From Gammaproteobacteria bacterium (GTDB taxonomy: Bacteria > Pseudomonadota > Gammaproteobacteria > Steroidobacterales > Steroidobacteraceae): a stretch of 64,000 bases of DNA. The position numbers and the translations under genes were made by a program. Below are positions 51,906 to 61,437 of this stretch, in pieces. The stretch is taken from positions 1-64,000 of the forward strand of contig JANYJY010000032.1 in assembly GCA_025358295.1 (NCBI GenBank). Direction: 5' to 3'. Each line of letters begins with the position of its first letter. The first letter of the stretch is position 1. Below the pieces are notes generated by a model. It ran no database searches. It was given only the letters and a program-made list of their open reading frames with translations, and was not told where the DNA came from.

Positions 51906-52814
51906 ATGAATAGTAAAGTTGAACCGAACTGGGCGTGGTACCGCGCTTTCTTGAGCGTCATGGAACACGGATCGCTCTCCGCTGCTGCCCGTGCATTGGG
52001 CCTCACGCAGCCGACCATCGGCCGACATATCGATGGCTTGGAAGCCGCGTTGGGTTTGAAGCCATTCACTCGGTCGTTTGACGGCTTCGCCCCTACGGAT
52101 GCCGGCCTGGAACTCAAGCCTTACGCGCGCGGTTTGAGCGCCACGGCGGCGGCACTCAGGCGCGCCGCCGACAGCCAGGGCGAGGGTGTTCGCGGTACCG
52201 TTCGGCTGACCGCCAGCGAGATAGTCGGGGTTGAGGTCTTGCCGTCGATCCTGGCGAAGCTCAGGCGCAACCATCCGAATTTGAGCATCGAGCTCATGCT
52301 CTCCAACCGCGTGGACGACCTGCTACATCGCGAAGCCGACATTGCAGTGCGTATGCTCCCTCCCGCCCAAGAGGGGCTGGTGGCGCGACGCATTGGCGGA
52401 ATCGAAGTGGGGTTGCATGCGCACCAGAACTACCTGGAACGTCATGGGACGCCAAAAACGCTGCACGAACTTGGCAGCCATACTTTGATCGGATTTGACC
52501 GCGAGAATGAATTGATTCGGCGGCTGCAGAAGCAACACAGCGCATTTATCCGCTCGAGCCTGGCGTTCCGGGCCGACAGCGACCTTGCGCAGCTTGCGGC
52601 CATTCGCGCCGGATTTGGCATCGGCATGTGTCAATCGGCGTTGGCCAAAAGGGATGCGAAGCTGGTACGGATATTGCCCCGTCAGGTTTCGGTTGCGCTC
52701 GACACATGGGTCGCCATGCACGAAGACCTGCGCGGCAACCCGCGGTGCTCGGTCACATTCGCCGCCCTTGCCGAGGGTATCGCCGCGTACCTGAACAATA
52801 GGAGCCCCGCATGA
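51906..52814 (+). CDS. LysR-family transcriptional regulator
   Basis: The 302-residue protein has the LysR winged-helix N-terminus (FLSVMEHGSLSAAARALGLTQPTIGRHIDGLEAALGLKPFTRS, about 16-58) and a C-terminal periplasmic-binding-like effector domain (VRLTASEIVGVEVLPSILAKLRRNHPNLSIEL onward). It is divergent from the SDR gene, the usual arrangement for a regulator and its target, and overlaps the downstream thioesterase gene as ATGA. The effector is unknown. Confidence 0.93.
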   Translation: MNSKVEPNWAWYRAFLSVMEHGSLSAAARALGLTQPTIGRHIDGLEAALGLKPFTRSFDGFAPTDAGLELKPYARGLSATAAALRRAADSQGEGVRGTVRLTASEIVGVEVLPSILAKLRRNHPNLSIELMLSNRVDDLLHREADIAVRMLPPAQEGLVARRIGGIEVGLHAHQNYLERHGTPKTLHELGSHTLIGFDRENELIRRLQKQHSAFIRSSLAFRADSDLAQLAAIRAGFGIGMCQSALAKRDAKLVRILPRQVSVALDTWVAMHEDLRGNPRCSVTFAALAEGIAAYLNNRSPA

Positions 52815-53254
52815 AGGACACGCTGAAACCGGGCATCAAATACGAACACCGATTCGTTCTGCCCCGCTCCAAAACCGTTCCCGCGCTTTATCCGGAAGCC
52901 GCGGAGTTTCAAGTCATGCCGGAGGTCTTTGCAACCGGGTTCCTGGTCGGTTTTCTGGAATGGGCCTGCATTCGAGCCATCAATCCCCACTTGGATTGGC
53001 CCGCGGAGCTCACCTTGGGCACGCACATCGATGTCAGTCACGAAGCCGCGACCCCGGCCGGACTCGAAGTCATCGCCAGCGTCGAATTGATCGCAGTAGA
53101 AGGCCGGAAACTCACTTTTACCGTCAGCGCCCACGACGGAGTCGATTTGATCTCGCAGGGACGGCACGAGCGGCACATCGTCGATAGGCAGAGGTTCGAC
53201 GCCAAAACGAGTGCCAAGGCAAAATTACCCGCAGCCGACGTGGGAGATGCCTAA
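52811..53254 (+). CDS. Thioesterase of the FlK-like hot-dog family
   Basis: The 147-residue protein resembles fluoroacetyl-CoA thioesterase-like proteins. It has KYEHRFVLPRSKTVPALYPEAAEF, then TGFLVGFLEWACIRAINPHLDWPAELTLGTHIDVSH, a hot-dog core that holds the conserved Glu (about 44) and His, and VEGRKLTFTVSAHDGVDLISQGRHERHIV. It should hydrolyse an acyl-CoA or similar thioester in the cytosol. Its start overlaps the LysR stop as ATGA, so it is co-transcribed with that gene, and its end overlaps qhpE by four bases from the opposite strand. Confidence 0.85.
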   Translation: MKDTLKPGIKYEHRFVLPRSKTVPALYPEAAEFQVMPEVFATGFLVGFLEWACIRAINPHLDWPAELTLGTHIDVSHEAATPAGLEVIASVELIAVEGRKLTFTVSAHDGVDLISQGRHERHIVDRQRFDAKTSAKAKLPAADVGDA

Positions 53255-53940
53255 TCCAGCAGTGGTGCGCGCCCTCTGCGCTCCGCTCCCACATAGCGTG
53301 CCCTCGCCTCCAAGGCCGCGACCACCGCGCCCGCCGTCGCCTGCTTGGGGCCGTTCAGAATAAGGCGTGTAACCCAGGCTGCGCCGACGCTGGCCCCCGC
53401 CGCCGTATTTGCGCCCGCCATGTGCGGGCATCCGCCGAAGAACCAGGGGCCGAGCAGCGACAGTTCGCCCGCAGCACAACGCGCATCGCCCGTGGCGCGA
53501 ATCACGCCGGCATAGCCCGCTGGATAGACCACTGCGCCTCGAGCCGGCATGGACGCGATGATGATGCAGCCCGAAGCGACCGCGCGTTGCACTGCCGCCG
53601 CGAACACCGCCCGGTCGGCGCTGAGCCCGAGGCTGAGGTGCAGGAGATCAGCGCCGCCGGCAACCGCCCAGTCGATCGCGGCCGCCACTGCTGCGGGGCT
53701 CGTAGGGCCGCCCGCCAAAAACACTTGGCCCAGCAGCAATTCGAAGGCAGCACCGCCGGCCACCCACAATTGCAGAATGCGCGAACCATGGCCGCTCGGA
53801 TCCGGCACCGTGTCGCGGCATTGGACCCGCTCGCCATCGGCGACGAAAGCCGCCGCATCGACCAGCGACACCGCGCCCGCGGCGGCCTCCGCCCAACCAC
53901 CGCAACTGTCGATGAGCCCAGCGCGCCAGGTCACGGTCAA
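53251..53940 (-). CDS. qhpE: QhpE: subtilisin-like leader protease of the quinohemoprotein amine dehydrogenase system
   Basis: The 229-residue protein is a compact S8-type protease: Asp in GLIDSCGGW, His in GHGSRILQL, and Ser in GASVGAAWVTRLI. That is shorter than classical subtilisins but matches QhpE, which removes the leader of the gamma subunit after crosslinking. The start overlaps the qhpF stop as TTGA (a GTG two codons later is possible). It is the last gene of the operon. No signal peptide is visible, so it should work in the cytoplasm. Confidence 0.88.
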   Translation of the reverse strand: MTVTWRAGLIDSCGGWAEAAAGAVSLVDAAAFVADGERVQCRDTVPDPSGHGSRILQLWVAGGAAFELLLGQVFLAGGPTSPAAVAAAIDWAVAGGADLLHLSLGLSADRAVFAAAVQRAVASGCIIIASMPARGAVVYPAGYAGVIRATGDARCAAGELSLLGPWFFGGCPHMAGANTAAGASVGAAWVTRLILNGPKQATAGAVVAALEARARYVGAERRGRAPLLD

Positions 53941-55628
53941 CCGGCGAGACGCGCGGGGTGTAATCTGCCGGCCTCCAGTTGCCAGCAGACATCCGTGCCT
54001 TCGACATCATCCGCTCGGTGCGTGATGATGATCCGGGTGCGTTTGGCAAAGGCCGCATCCAGCGAGCGATGCACCGCGCGGGCCGAGGCCGTATCGAGTC
54101 CGCTGGTCGCCTCATCCAGAATGACAATCAGCGGCTCCGCCAAGGCGGCGCGCGCAATGGCGATTCTCTGTCGTTGGCCGGTGGACAGTCCCGCGCCCCC
54201 CTCACCCACCCAGGTGGCGTAACCCTCGGGCAGCGCGCTAACGAACTCATCGACCTGAGCCTGACGCGCCGCCTCGATCGCCTGCGCATCGTCGACCAGC
54301 GGATGCCCGTAGCGCAGATTGTCCAAGATGGAACCGCGGAACAAAACCGGGGAGTGCTCGACCACGACGACGCGTCGGCGCAGATCGGACAGCTTGTAGG
54401 CCTCGAGCGGCCGGCCGTCCAAGAGTATCCGTCCGGACTCCGGTTCAACAAAACGGCGCAGTAAATCGGCCAGCGTGGACTTGCCTGCGCCGGAGGCGCC
54501 GCGCAACACCAACTTGCAGCCGGCGGGAATGTCCGCCGTCACAGCGTCGAGCAGCGGTCGACCGTCGATGTTCGCGCCGATGCTCAGCGCCTCGAAGCGC
54601 AGCGCCCCCAGTGCAGATGCCGGCAGCCCGATGGCAGCAGCGGATTCGTGCACACAGGGAAGATCGAGCAACTCCTCCACCCGTTCCAGGCTGACTCGTG
54701 CGCGCTGGTAGCCCGTATACAAAGAAGCGATGGACGCCGCGGACCCTGAGCTGCGTCCCAAATAGGCGACGAACGCGACCAGTGTCCCCACGCTCAATTG
54801 TCCCTGCAGCACATACCAGCCACCCAGAACGAACACTCCGGCAGTCGCCAAGTGACCCAGAAGTCCGGCGAACGAACCCGTGGCGTAAATGACCATTTGC
54901 TGCCGCAGCACGCGCACCAAGTACAGATGTCCCAGGCCGGCGAGTCGCTGTCCCTCAATTTCCTCCGCCGCCGCGGCCTGCACCTGGCGCGCACCCGACA
55001 AGGTCTCCACTAAAAAGCCGCTCAACCGGCTCGCTGCTTCACGCAGGGCGCGCGTGCTCGCCTCGATGCGTGGCCGCGCATGGTGTCGCACTATTAATTG
55101 CAGCGGCAGCAGCGCAGCAATGAGCAGGGTCAGTCGCCATGACAGCCCCAGCATGACGGCGCCCACCGCGATCAACGTCAACAGGCTGCTGATCAAGGAC
55201 GGCGCCGCATCGGTGCCGAAGCGTTGCACTTCGGCAATGTCGCCGTCGAGGCGGCTGACCATGTCGCCTACCGGAACGCGCGCCAGTCGCCGCGGCGACA
55301 CACGCAGCAGGTGCGCATACACCGCGCCGCGCAAAGAAAATAGAGCGCGGCCCGATGCGCGCACGTAGATCACCCGGTGCAGGCCGCCGAGCGCGAAACC
55401 AGCCAGTGCAAGTCCCAGCATGCCGAGGCAGGCACCGACAAGGCGCGGAAACTGGCGGCCGATGAGGCCCTGATCGATGACGATGCGTGTGAGCAGCGGC
55501 TGGGCCGCCGATAGTGCCGCAATCATTAGCCCGAGCAGCAGCGCCAGGCTCAGCAGCCCGAGCTGGGGCCTTACATGCGGCCACAGCAACTGCCGGATGC
55601 CGCGACTGTTAGTGGTCGTGGATGACAC
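53937..55628 (-). CDS. qhpF: QhpF: ABC exporter of the quinohemoprotein amine dehydrogenase system
   Basis: The 563-residue half-transporter has a six-helix membrane domain (about 15-300) and an ATPase domain with Walker A GASGAGKST, signature LSTGQRQRIAIARA, and Walker B LIVILDEATSGLD. It is fused in the order of type I exporters. In Paracoccus the equivalent protein is required to make active enzyme and is proposed to move the gamma peptide to the periplasm. The GTG start overlaps the qhpB end by 20 bases. The signature Thr in LSTGQ replaces the usual Gly (LSGGQ), a common benign variant. Confidence 0.92.
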   Translation of the reverse strand: MSSTTTNSRGIRQLLWPHVRPQLGLLSLALLLGLMIAALSAAQPLLTRIVIDQGLIGRQFPRLVGACLGMLGLALAGFALGGLHRVIYVRASGRALFSLRGAVYAHLLRVSPRRLARVPVGDMVSRLDGDIAEVQRFGTDAAPSLISSLLTLIAVGAVMLGLSWRLTLLIAALLPLQLIVRHHARPRIEASTRALREAASRLSGFLVETLSGARQVQAAAAEEIEGQRLAGLGHLYLVRVLRQQMVIYATGSFAGLLGHLATAGVFVLGGWYVLQGQLSVGTLVAFVAYLGRSSGSAASIASLYTGYQRARVSLERVEELLDLPCVHESAAAIGLPASALGALRFEALSIGANIDGRPLLDAVTADIPAGCKLVLRGASGAGKSTLADLLRRFVEPESGRILLDGRPLEAYKLSDLRRRVVVVEHSPVLFRGSILDNLRYGHPLVDDAQAIEAARQAQVDEFVSALPEGYATWVGEGGAGLSTGQRQRIAIARAALAEPLIVILDEATSGLDTASARAVHRSLDAAFAKRTRIIITHRADDVEGTDVCWQLEAGRLHPARLAG

Positions 55629-56733
55629 GCAGGGTCGACAAGGTCTGATCGCTGCAACCCGGCAGCTTCAGTATGGCGTTCTTTGCAAGCGTCTTGGCAT
55701 CGTAAAAGCCCACGTCGCAGTTGGTGCCGCCGACATAGATTTCGCGCCCGTCGGTCGACACATTCACCGCATAAAAAGTGTGATCCAGCGGTACCCGCTT
55801 CTCGAGGCGATGACCTGCCATGTCCACACTGGTCAGGGTCGTATACACGCCATAGGCGTGGGACCGATCCGGACTCAGTACCGTCGAGAAAATCAGCGCC
55901 GACAACGGCTCGAAATCCGCGTAGGCAAGCTCGCCGGACTTCAGATTCAGCGACATCAGCGCCGTCATAGGCACGCCCTTGTCATCCTTCTTCAGCTCCG
56001 AATAAACGGGGCTGGTAAATACTCCGGTGGGCTCGGTCACCGGCCAGAACGCCAGCAAGTCCGGCTGCGAATGATCTGCCAGCGCCCACTTCTGAATGCC
56101 GCGAGTGTCCAACAGCTTCCCCGTCTTGACGTCGTACTCATACAGATCGAATCCCAGGGCATAGAAGGTCGATCCGTTCGGCCGCATCAGCAGCATGTGA
56201 ATGCGGCGCGGCGCCGGATAACTGCGCACCGGTTTTGCGGCCAGGCCTGCGTCGGTGCGGAACACGGCGAAGCGCGGCTCCTCCACGATGTACTCGCTGG
56301 GTTTGAGCCGGGTCGGCAACTCATACGCAATGAGTTCCTTGCCGTCCGGAGTGACCGTCAAGGCAAAGAAATCCTTCACCCGTTCATCCGGCGCGGACAG
56401 GTCCGCGCGGAACACCTCGCGGCCGGTGGCCAGTTCGATACCGAGAATTCGCTCCATTTTGTCGACCAACAAATACGCGATGCGCTGATCGGGGGATGTC
56501 ACAATGGTAAAAATCTGGCCATTGGCGCCGGCGAGGTGATATTCGGTGCGTATGCTGCGCGTCGCCGCATCGATAATGAACAGTTGATCCGGCTTCGCTC
56601 CCGTGATCAGCAGATCAGCCGCCGGCGTTGCGGCACGCGCGGCGCCCGATGCGTTCAATGGCAGTGCCAGCGTTGCCGAAATCGCCATTGCGGCGCCCAT
56701 CGCCCAGGAACCCAGTGACCGTACCAACTCCAT
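55609..56733 (-). CDS. qhpB: QhpB: beta-propeller subunit of quinohemoprotein amine dehydrogenase
   Basis: The product is about 374 residues. I start at the ATG at 56733, which follows AGGAG; a GTG at 56751 is in frame and overlaps qhpC as GTGA. A signal peptide (MELVRSLGSWAMGAAMAISATLALPLNASGAARA, about 1-35) precedes propeller blades such as DLLITGAKPDQLFIIDAATRSIRTEYHLAGANGQIFTIVTSPD. It should be exported and form the seven-bladed beta subunit that sits against the gamma subunit. The catalytic quinone is in gamma, not here. Confidence 0.93.
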   Translation of the reverse strand: MELVRSLGSWAMGAAMAISATLALPLNASGAARAATPAADLLITGAKPDQLFIIDAATRSIRTEYHLAGANGQIFTIVTSPDQRIAYLLVDKMERILGIELATGREVFRADLSAPDERVKDFFALTVTPDGKELIAYELPTRLKPSEYIVEEPRFAVFRTDAGLAAKPVRSYPAPRRIHMLLMRPNGSTFYALGFDLYEYDVKTGKLLDTRGIQKWALADHSQPDLLAFWPVTEPTGVFTSPVYSELKKDDKGVPMTALMSLNLKSGELAYADFEPLSALIFSTVLSPDRSHAYGVYTTLTSVDMAGHRLEKRVPLDHTFYAVNVSTDGREIYVGGTNCDVGFYDAKTLAKNAILKLPGCSDQTLSTLRVIHDH

Positions 56734-56747
56734 CCTGACTCTCCTGC

Positions 56748-57068
56748 TCACTTCTTCGGAAACACTGAATCAAGATCGCGCCAATCGCCCGGTGCCGATG
56801 GCTTGCCCGCATCCCAATTCGGATAGGTACTCATGGTGTCCGGCACCTGTGCCGGCCACCAGCACGGATCCGAACAGCCGTACAGATCCGCCTCCATCGG
56901 CTGGCACAGCGATGCGACGCCGCCGAAGGGATCGACTTCCCAGCCCGGATCGAAGGTCGTGGCGCAGCCGGCGACCGTCTCCATGGCCAGCACTTCGGCA
57001 ACATGGCCCTCGGCCACGGCATCGAGCAGCAATTCGGCTTTACGGTTGGTGGGTTTCAGTTCGCTCAT
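56748..57068 (-). CDS. qhpC: QhpC: gamma subunit, cysteine tryptophylquinone-bearing peptide
   Basis: The 106-residue protein carries the signature [15 protein letters not shown] and [19 protein letters not shown]. All crosslinking residues of Paracoccus gamma are conserved with an offset of 28. Three thioethers should form: C35-E44, C55-D61 and C69-D77. The cofactor pair is C65-W71. The offset implies that the first 28 residues ([28 protein letters not shown]) are a leader that QhpE removes. It overlaps both qhpD and qhpB by four bases. It has no signal peptide, which is consistent with export through QhpF. Confidence 0.95.
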   Translation of the reverse strand: MSELKPTNRKAELLLDAVAEGHVAEVLAMETVAGCATTFDPGWEVDPFGGVASLCQPMEADLYGCSDPCWWPAQVPDTMSTYPNWDAGKPSAPGDWRDLDSVFPKK

Positions 57069-58519
57069 GCGAGGGCACTCCGCGGTTCAAGGTGACGGGT
57101 AAAGAAGCTTGGATTGTTGCGCTGGATGTCGGCGTATACACGCACGCCGAAATCGACCCAGCTGCGCAGCAGGTCGCAATAGTGATAAGTACGGTGATGG
57201 GCATCGCCGAAGCGCGAATACGATTCGTGATAACAGCCTCCGGCGCACAAATTGCGGATTCGGCAGGTCTCACAGTGGGTGCCTTCGCGATTGATTGCCT
57301 TGTCGATGAAGGCGCCAAGCCGCTCGCCGTCGATCCCGGAGCTCACATTGCCGAAGGCCGGTAGATCCGAACCCGTGAACCGATGACAGAGATTCAAATC
57401 GCCGTCGCCGTCGACCGCAAGCAGGCCGACGCCGGCGCCGCAGGGCAGGGACTTGCGTCGCCCCTCGTGGAGATCCGTCATCAACTGATGCATGTTGGAG
57501 AAGCCGTTGTTCGCGCCGCGCAAAGCCGCCCGGCGGTAATCCTCACCGAGCCGCTCGAAGGCCCTGTGCACCTCCTGAAGCTCCGCGTCCGACAGTGCGT
57601 GCGCCGCTTCGGCAGCCGCCGTCACCGGCGCATAGCCCACCTCATGAAAGCCGATCTCGCCCCGCAGATGCGCGTGAATCGCCTCGACCTCCGTCGTGCC
57701 TCCCCCCAAAGTCACGCGGGCGCCCACGGCACGCGAGCGATAGCGCTCCAGCAGCACGCGCACCTTGCGAGCGACCACCTCGTACGTGCCCTTGCCGCCG
57801 ACGCTTTTACGATGACGGTCATGAATGTCCTTCGGGCCGTCGATGGAAATCGAAATTCCGAAGCGGTGCGCATCGAAGTAATCGATCAACCCCGGCGTCA
57901 ACAACGTCGCATTCGTGGTCATCGAAAAGTCCATCTGCTGCCCCGCTCGAGCGGCTTCCGCTTCGGCGTAGCCCACCACCTGCTTGATGAGCGCGACATT
58001 GCTCAGGGGCTCGCCGCCGAAGAACACAATGTTGACGCGCTCCCGGGCCGCACCTACCTTCAGTAGCAGATCGACGCTGCGCGCTGCCGTAACGAAATCC
58101 ATTTTGCGGCCGTCGGCCGGCTTGGCGAGATCTTCTTTGTAGCAATACGTACAAGACAGGTTGCAGCCGGTGTTGACGTTCAACACCAGCGTGCTCAAGG
58201 GATAGGAGCTGACTTTGACACTGCCGGGATTGATGGGCCTCAAGCTGCCGGATGGCTGCAGCATTTCCAGCTTGCGCAATTCGGCGGCGAAACTGCGCAC
58301 CCGGCTGGGCGGATAGCGATCGGCGAGCAGAGCGACCAATCCATCGACGCTGTGGCCGCCCTTCTCGCGGCAAAGTTCGATGACGGAGAGGCCAAGTGAA
58401 TCCACGCCGAATACCGCCGTGGTCGGCACGTGCAACAGATAGGCGTCGGCGTCGGCGCGAACCAGATGGCCGTTCCAGGAATTCCATTCGAGGCGTTCGG
58501 TTGTGTCGATGGTGTGCAT
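57065..58519 (-). CDS. qhpD: QhpD: radical SAM enzyme making thioether links in the gamma subunit
   Basis: The 484-residue protein has the radical SAM cluster motif at C119, C123 and C126 (CNLSCTYC), preceded by a PqqD-like N-terminal domain. It has a SPASM C-terminal region with [33 protein letters not shown] (about 431-463). It reduces SAM and links cysteines to Asp/Glu in QhpC. AAGGA ahead of the ATG supports the start, and the stop overlaps qhpC. It shares family traits with other peptide-modifying SPASM enzymes, but context and partner make QhpD the clear call. Confidence 0.95.
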   Translation of the reverse strand: MHTIDTTERLEWNSWNGHLVRADADAYLLHVPTTAVFGVDSLGLSVIELCREKGGHSVDGLVALLADRYPPSRVRSFAAELRKLEMLQPSGSLRPINPGSVKVSSYPLSTLVLNVNTGCNLSCTYCYKEDLAKPADGRKMDFVTAARSVDLLLKVGAARERVNIVFFGGEPLSNVALIKQVVGYAEAEAARAGQQMDFSMTTNATLLTPGLIDYFDAHRFGISISIDGPKDIHDRHRKSVGGKGTYEVVARKVRVLLERYRSRAVGARVTLGGGTTEVEAIHAHLRGEIGFHEVGYAPVTAAAEAAHALSDAELQEVHRAFERLGEDYRRAALRGANNGFSNMHQLMTDLHEGRRKSLPCGAGVGLLAVDGDGDLNLCHRFTGSDLPAFGNVSSGIDGERLGAFIDKAINREGTHCETCRIRNLCAGGCYHESYSRFGDAHHRTYHYCDLLRSWVDFGVRVYADIQRNNPSFFTRHLEPRSALA

Positions 58520-58526
58520 GGGGTCC

Positions 58527-60104
58527 TTAATAAATGGGTGGGGTAATCCAGCGCTGCACGGTTACCACGAGATGGCCGCGCCCCTCGACGCTGCGGCTGC
58601 CGTCCGTTGCGCGGGCGACCACGGTGAGATTGCCCACATTGTCGCCCGAAAATTCGCGGGCCGGATTCGGGCCGGCGGCACTCGGCAGAAACCGGCCGCG
58701 TGCATCGAAGTGTCCGGCGTATTTGAAATCCTCAGTGCGCTTGGCCTCCGCATCGAAAGGGATGCTCGTCCAGTCGGCCGTCATGGGTCCGAGCGGCAGT
58801 AGCTCTCCATTCGGCAGACGTGTTGATGCCATGGCTTCGAACTGCGCGGCCACCGGCGCCGCCTTGCCGCCGCCGAGGCGCGCGATGGCATAGGCCGGCA
58901 CCACATCGATCTGGTCGATCTGGGTGTACACCGCGACCTTGCCCGTGGCGCCGCCCGTCGACACCTTGCGCATCCCGGGCGTCGCATTCGCCGCCAATTT
59001 CACCAGCACACGAACCCGGTTTGCCTCATTTTGCACCACGGTGACTTTCGCCGTATCGCCAAACGACGCCGGCGCACCCCGCGTCGATGCCAGTCCGTTG
59101 CCTACCATGGTCACGAGAGTCGTCGAGCCGGCACGCAGCGATTGCGGGAACAGGGCGAGCACCTCAGCGGCTCCTCCTTCGCGTATCGCGGTCCATTCCC
59201 CGCCTTCTTCGGCATGTTCGCTGTCGAACCATCGGCCCGAGAGGCGATTGCCGTCCTCCGACAGCGCGTATACCTCGCGCCAGGAACGATCGCGCACCTG
59301 CGCGCTGCCACGCCATTCGTAGCCCGTATAAACGAGAGCCTTAGACTCCCCCGCAAATTCGAAGTCTGTGACATCGGTCAGCTGATAGGCCGCCTTGTAG
59401 CCACCGCCCTCCTCACGATCAATGCGCGCCTTGCCGAAAAAATCCTTGCCGCCGGGCATATGACCCGAGACCACCCAGTTGCCGGTCAAATCGCGCGCAG
59501 GGAGCGCCTTCCAATCGGTCCATGCCGTCGTGGACAAGGGATATAACGCCGCCAGCTTGGCCGGCAGCGGACCGCTCGCAATCTGCCACCAAGGCCGATC
59601 GCGGCCCGAGGCAGAATATTCAATGGAAGTCCACTGACCCACGTGCGTATGCGCGAGCTTTCGCCATTCCTCTTCGTCGCGCCGCTGCAGCGCCGCGCGC
59701 GCGATCGAATGACAACGTCCGCACATCACGCTGATCTCCGGCCCCAGATCCATATCTTGCGCATTCGGCCGCCGCTCCAGCGCGAAGCGTCCCGCCGCCG
59801 ACTCGGAGGGCGCAAGGCCCTGAGTATCCGCGAGATAGCGGACGATGGAATCGTGCACCGCATCCTCGAGCACGAGACCGTGTACCTGACGCATGCGAAA
59901 CAAGGTCATGACCCAGCCTTCGGGCGTCTTACGGATTGCGCTGATTCGTTCAAATGACCCGGAATTCTCCCGATGGCAGCCGCTGCAATAGGTGCGCACC
60001 AGTTCCTGACCCGGCACAGCCGGTGCCGCCGCGGCGTGTCCGCCCATGCCGATCACGAGCGCACTCACCACCAATTTCCAATACTTTGCGAGACCGATCG
60101 ACAC
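58527..60104 (-). CDS. qhpA: QhpA: diheme alpha subunit of quinohemoprotein amine dehydrogenase
   Basis: The start is the GTG at 60104, seven bases after AGGAGGT; longer open frames upstream would read into qhpG. The 525-residue product has a signal peptide (1-27, ending HAAAAP), heme c motifs CSGCH (40-44) and CGRCH (128-132), and a chain of beta domains to the C-terminus. The two hemes pass electrons from the quinone to an acceptor, probably a cytochrome c or cupredoxin. The stop lies seven bases from the qhpD start. It is the first structural gene after qhpG. Confidence 0.95.
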   Translation of the reverse strand: MSIGLAKYWKLVVSALVIGMGGHAAAAPAVPGQELVRTYCSGCHRENSGSFERISAIRKTPEGWVMTLFRMRQVHGLVLEDAVHDSIVRYLADTQGLAPSESAAGRFALERRPNAQDMDLGPEISVMCGRCHSIARAALQRRDEEEWRKLAHTHVGQWTSIEYSASGRDRPWWQIASGPLPAKLAALYPLSTTAWTDWKALPARDLTGNWVVSGHMPGGKDFFGKARIDREEGGGYKAAYQLTDVTDFEFAGESKALVYTGYEWRGSAQVRDRSWREVYALSEDGNRLSGRWFDSEHAEEGGEWTAIREGGAAEVLALFPQSLRAGSTTLVTMVGNGLASTRGAPASFGDTAKVTVVQNEANRVRVLVKLAANATPGMRKVSTGGATGKVAVYTQIDQIDVVPAYAIARLGGGKAAPVAAQFEAMASTRLPNGELLPLGPMTADWTSIPFDAEAKRTEDFKYAGHFDARGRFLPSAAGPNPAREFSGDNVGNLTVVARATDGSRSVEGRGHLVVTVQRWITPPIY

Positions 60105-60108
60105 GGAT

Positions 60109-61437
60109 TTAACCTCCTGACGAAACGTTGGGCGGAACTTGCCGTAGCAGGGTGCCCGTCTTCTGTAGCCAATGAATGGCGGAAACCACCGCCGCCTGCG
60201 GTCGGTCGAGTGCCGCAACCGCTCCGGCGATGGTGGCCGACTCCGCCGTATCGAAATAATTTTTCAGCGACGCCAGCGGGACGCCGCCGATGTGCCACAC
60301 GCCTCTCGGATGTTGCGCGGTGACGATGACGTCGCGCTCGAGAATGCGTCCCTCGACCAGCACTGGTCGGCGCTCAATGCGCGGCGCCACGGCGGGCTGC
60401 GCGAGCGGCGCCTGTTCGGGCAACAGCCTTGCATACGCCGCGGCGGTGTCGCGCCAAAATGCACCGCGCTCGCCGAGCTCGCGATAGAATTCTGCCGCCC
60501 TGGCGACGCCACGCTGCCAGACCTCGTCCTGCCTGTCGGCGACGAAGCGATAGGCGCACAGCGCATCGCCGCCCTCACGCAGCGATTGGACGGCCGTCGC
60601 CACCAGCTGCGCGCCACGCAGCGCTTCATAAATCCCCTGGCCGGACAGCGGATCGTGCGCCACAGCCGCATCGCCCACCTGCCAGCGCGTGGGGTCACCG
60701 TGGCCCAAACCGAGCCGCGCGTGCGCCGGCCTGGCGACGGGCTCGCCCGCGGCCACGGCAAACGTCAGCGCCTCTTGCAGCGCCGGAATCTGTGCCGCCG
60801 CTGCCGCCAACCACGATGCCGGGTGTCCCGCCCGCGGCTGTCCCACAATCTGGACCCACAGCAGGTCGTCGTGCCAAGCCCACCAGCACCACGAAGAATC
60901 GGTCACACCGATCCCCGTCCCGGCGCGCCCGGTCGCTGGGGTGCGAAACCGCTGACCAAAGCTCAGCAGACAGGGTCCGCGGCGCTGCGGGCCGCGACGG
61001 CCGCGGGCGTCGATGAGCAGCGGCGCCGCCAGCACTTTGCCGCTACGCAATCGCACCCACCAATGATCCGCCGAACGCGTGGCAGTCAACGCCAAGTCCG
61101 GCTCATGTACGGCGCCGGCGCTGATTGCAAGCGCCCGCAAGGCGGTGGCCAGCCGTGAACGTTCCACCAGCCATTCGGTCCCTGCGACGACTCGACCGCC
61201 GGCCCAGATCCCGCGGCGCGCGACTGGGCCCACCAGAATATCCGTTTCGCGACCGAAGCCTGCCTCGCCGGGCAGGGCACCTGCCTCGATCAGCAGAGCC
61301 CGGCTGCGAGCCGACAATCCCTCCCAGCTCGGCCGCGAGTCCATCCCCACCAGCGCCACGCGCGCACCCGCCGCCGCCAGCCGTTGCGCGACCACACTGC
61401 CCGCAGGCCCGGCGCCGCAGACGATGATGTCGGGCAT
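60109..61437 (-). CDS. qhpG: QhpG: FAD-dependent tryptophan monooxygenase of cofactor biogenesis
   Basis: I start at the ATG at 61437 ([14 protein letters not shown]), which overlaps the stop of the acyl-CoA ligase as ATGA. Longer in-frame starts would lie inside that gene. The 442-residue product has a dinucleotide loop GAGPAGSVVAQRLAAAG, the RARVAL-type binding segment, and VGDAAVAHDPLSGQGIYEALRG (about 265-285), as in flavoprotein monooxygenases such as tryptophan halogenase relatives. In Paracoccus, QhpG hydroxylates the gamma-subunit tryptophan on the way to the cofactor. It lies four bases ahead of the qhpA start. Confidence 0.9.
   Translation of the reverse strand: MPDIIVCGAGPAGSVVAQRLAAAGARVALVGMDSRPSWEGLSARSRALLIEAGALPGEAGFGRETDILVGPVARRGIWAGGRVVAGTEWLVERSRLATALRALAISAGAVHEPDLALTATRSADHWWVRLRSGKVLAAPLLIDARGRRGPQRRGPCLLSFGQRFRTPATGRAGTGIGVTDSSWCWWAWHDDLLWVQIVGQPRAGHPASWLAAAAAQIPALQEALTFAVAAGEPVARPAHARLGLGHGDPTRWQVGDAAVAHDPLSGQGIYEALRGAQLVATAVQSLREGGDALCAYRFVADRQDEVWQRGVARAAEFYRELGERGAFWRDTAAAYARLLPEQAPLAQPAVAPRIERRPVLVEGRILERDVIVTAQHPRGVWHIGGVPLASLKNYFDTAESATIAGAVAALDRPQAAVVSAIHWLQKTGTLLRQVPPNVSSGG

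Noticed and set aside
55477-56718. A 413-codon plus-strand open frame opposite qhpB
   Set aside because: It overlaps the qhpB coding sequence almost fully, is rich in Arg and Gln, and shows no motif. It is an antisense shadow.
60172-61158. A 328-codon plus-strand frame opposite qhpG
   Set aside because: qhpG has a nucleotide loop and overlaps its neighbours in a tight operon; the plus frame has no start site or motif.
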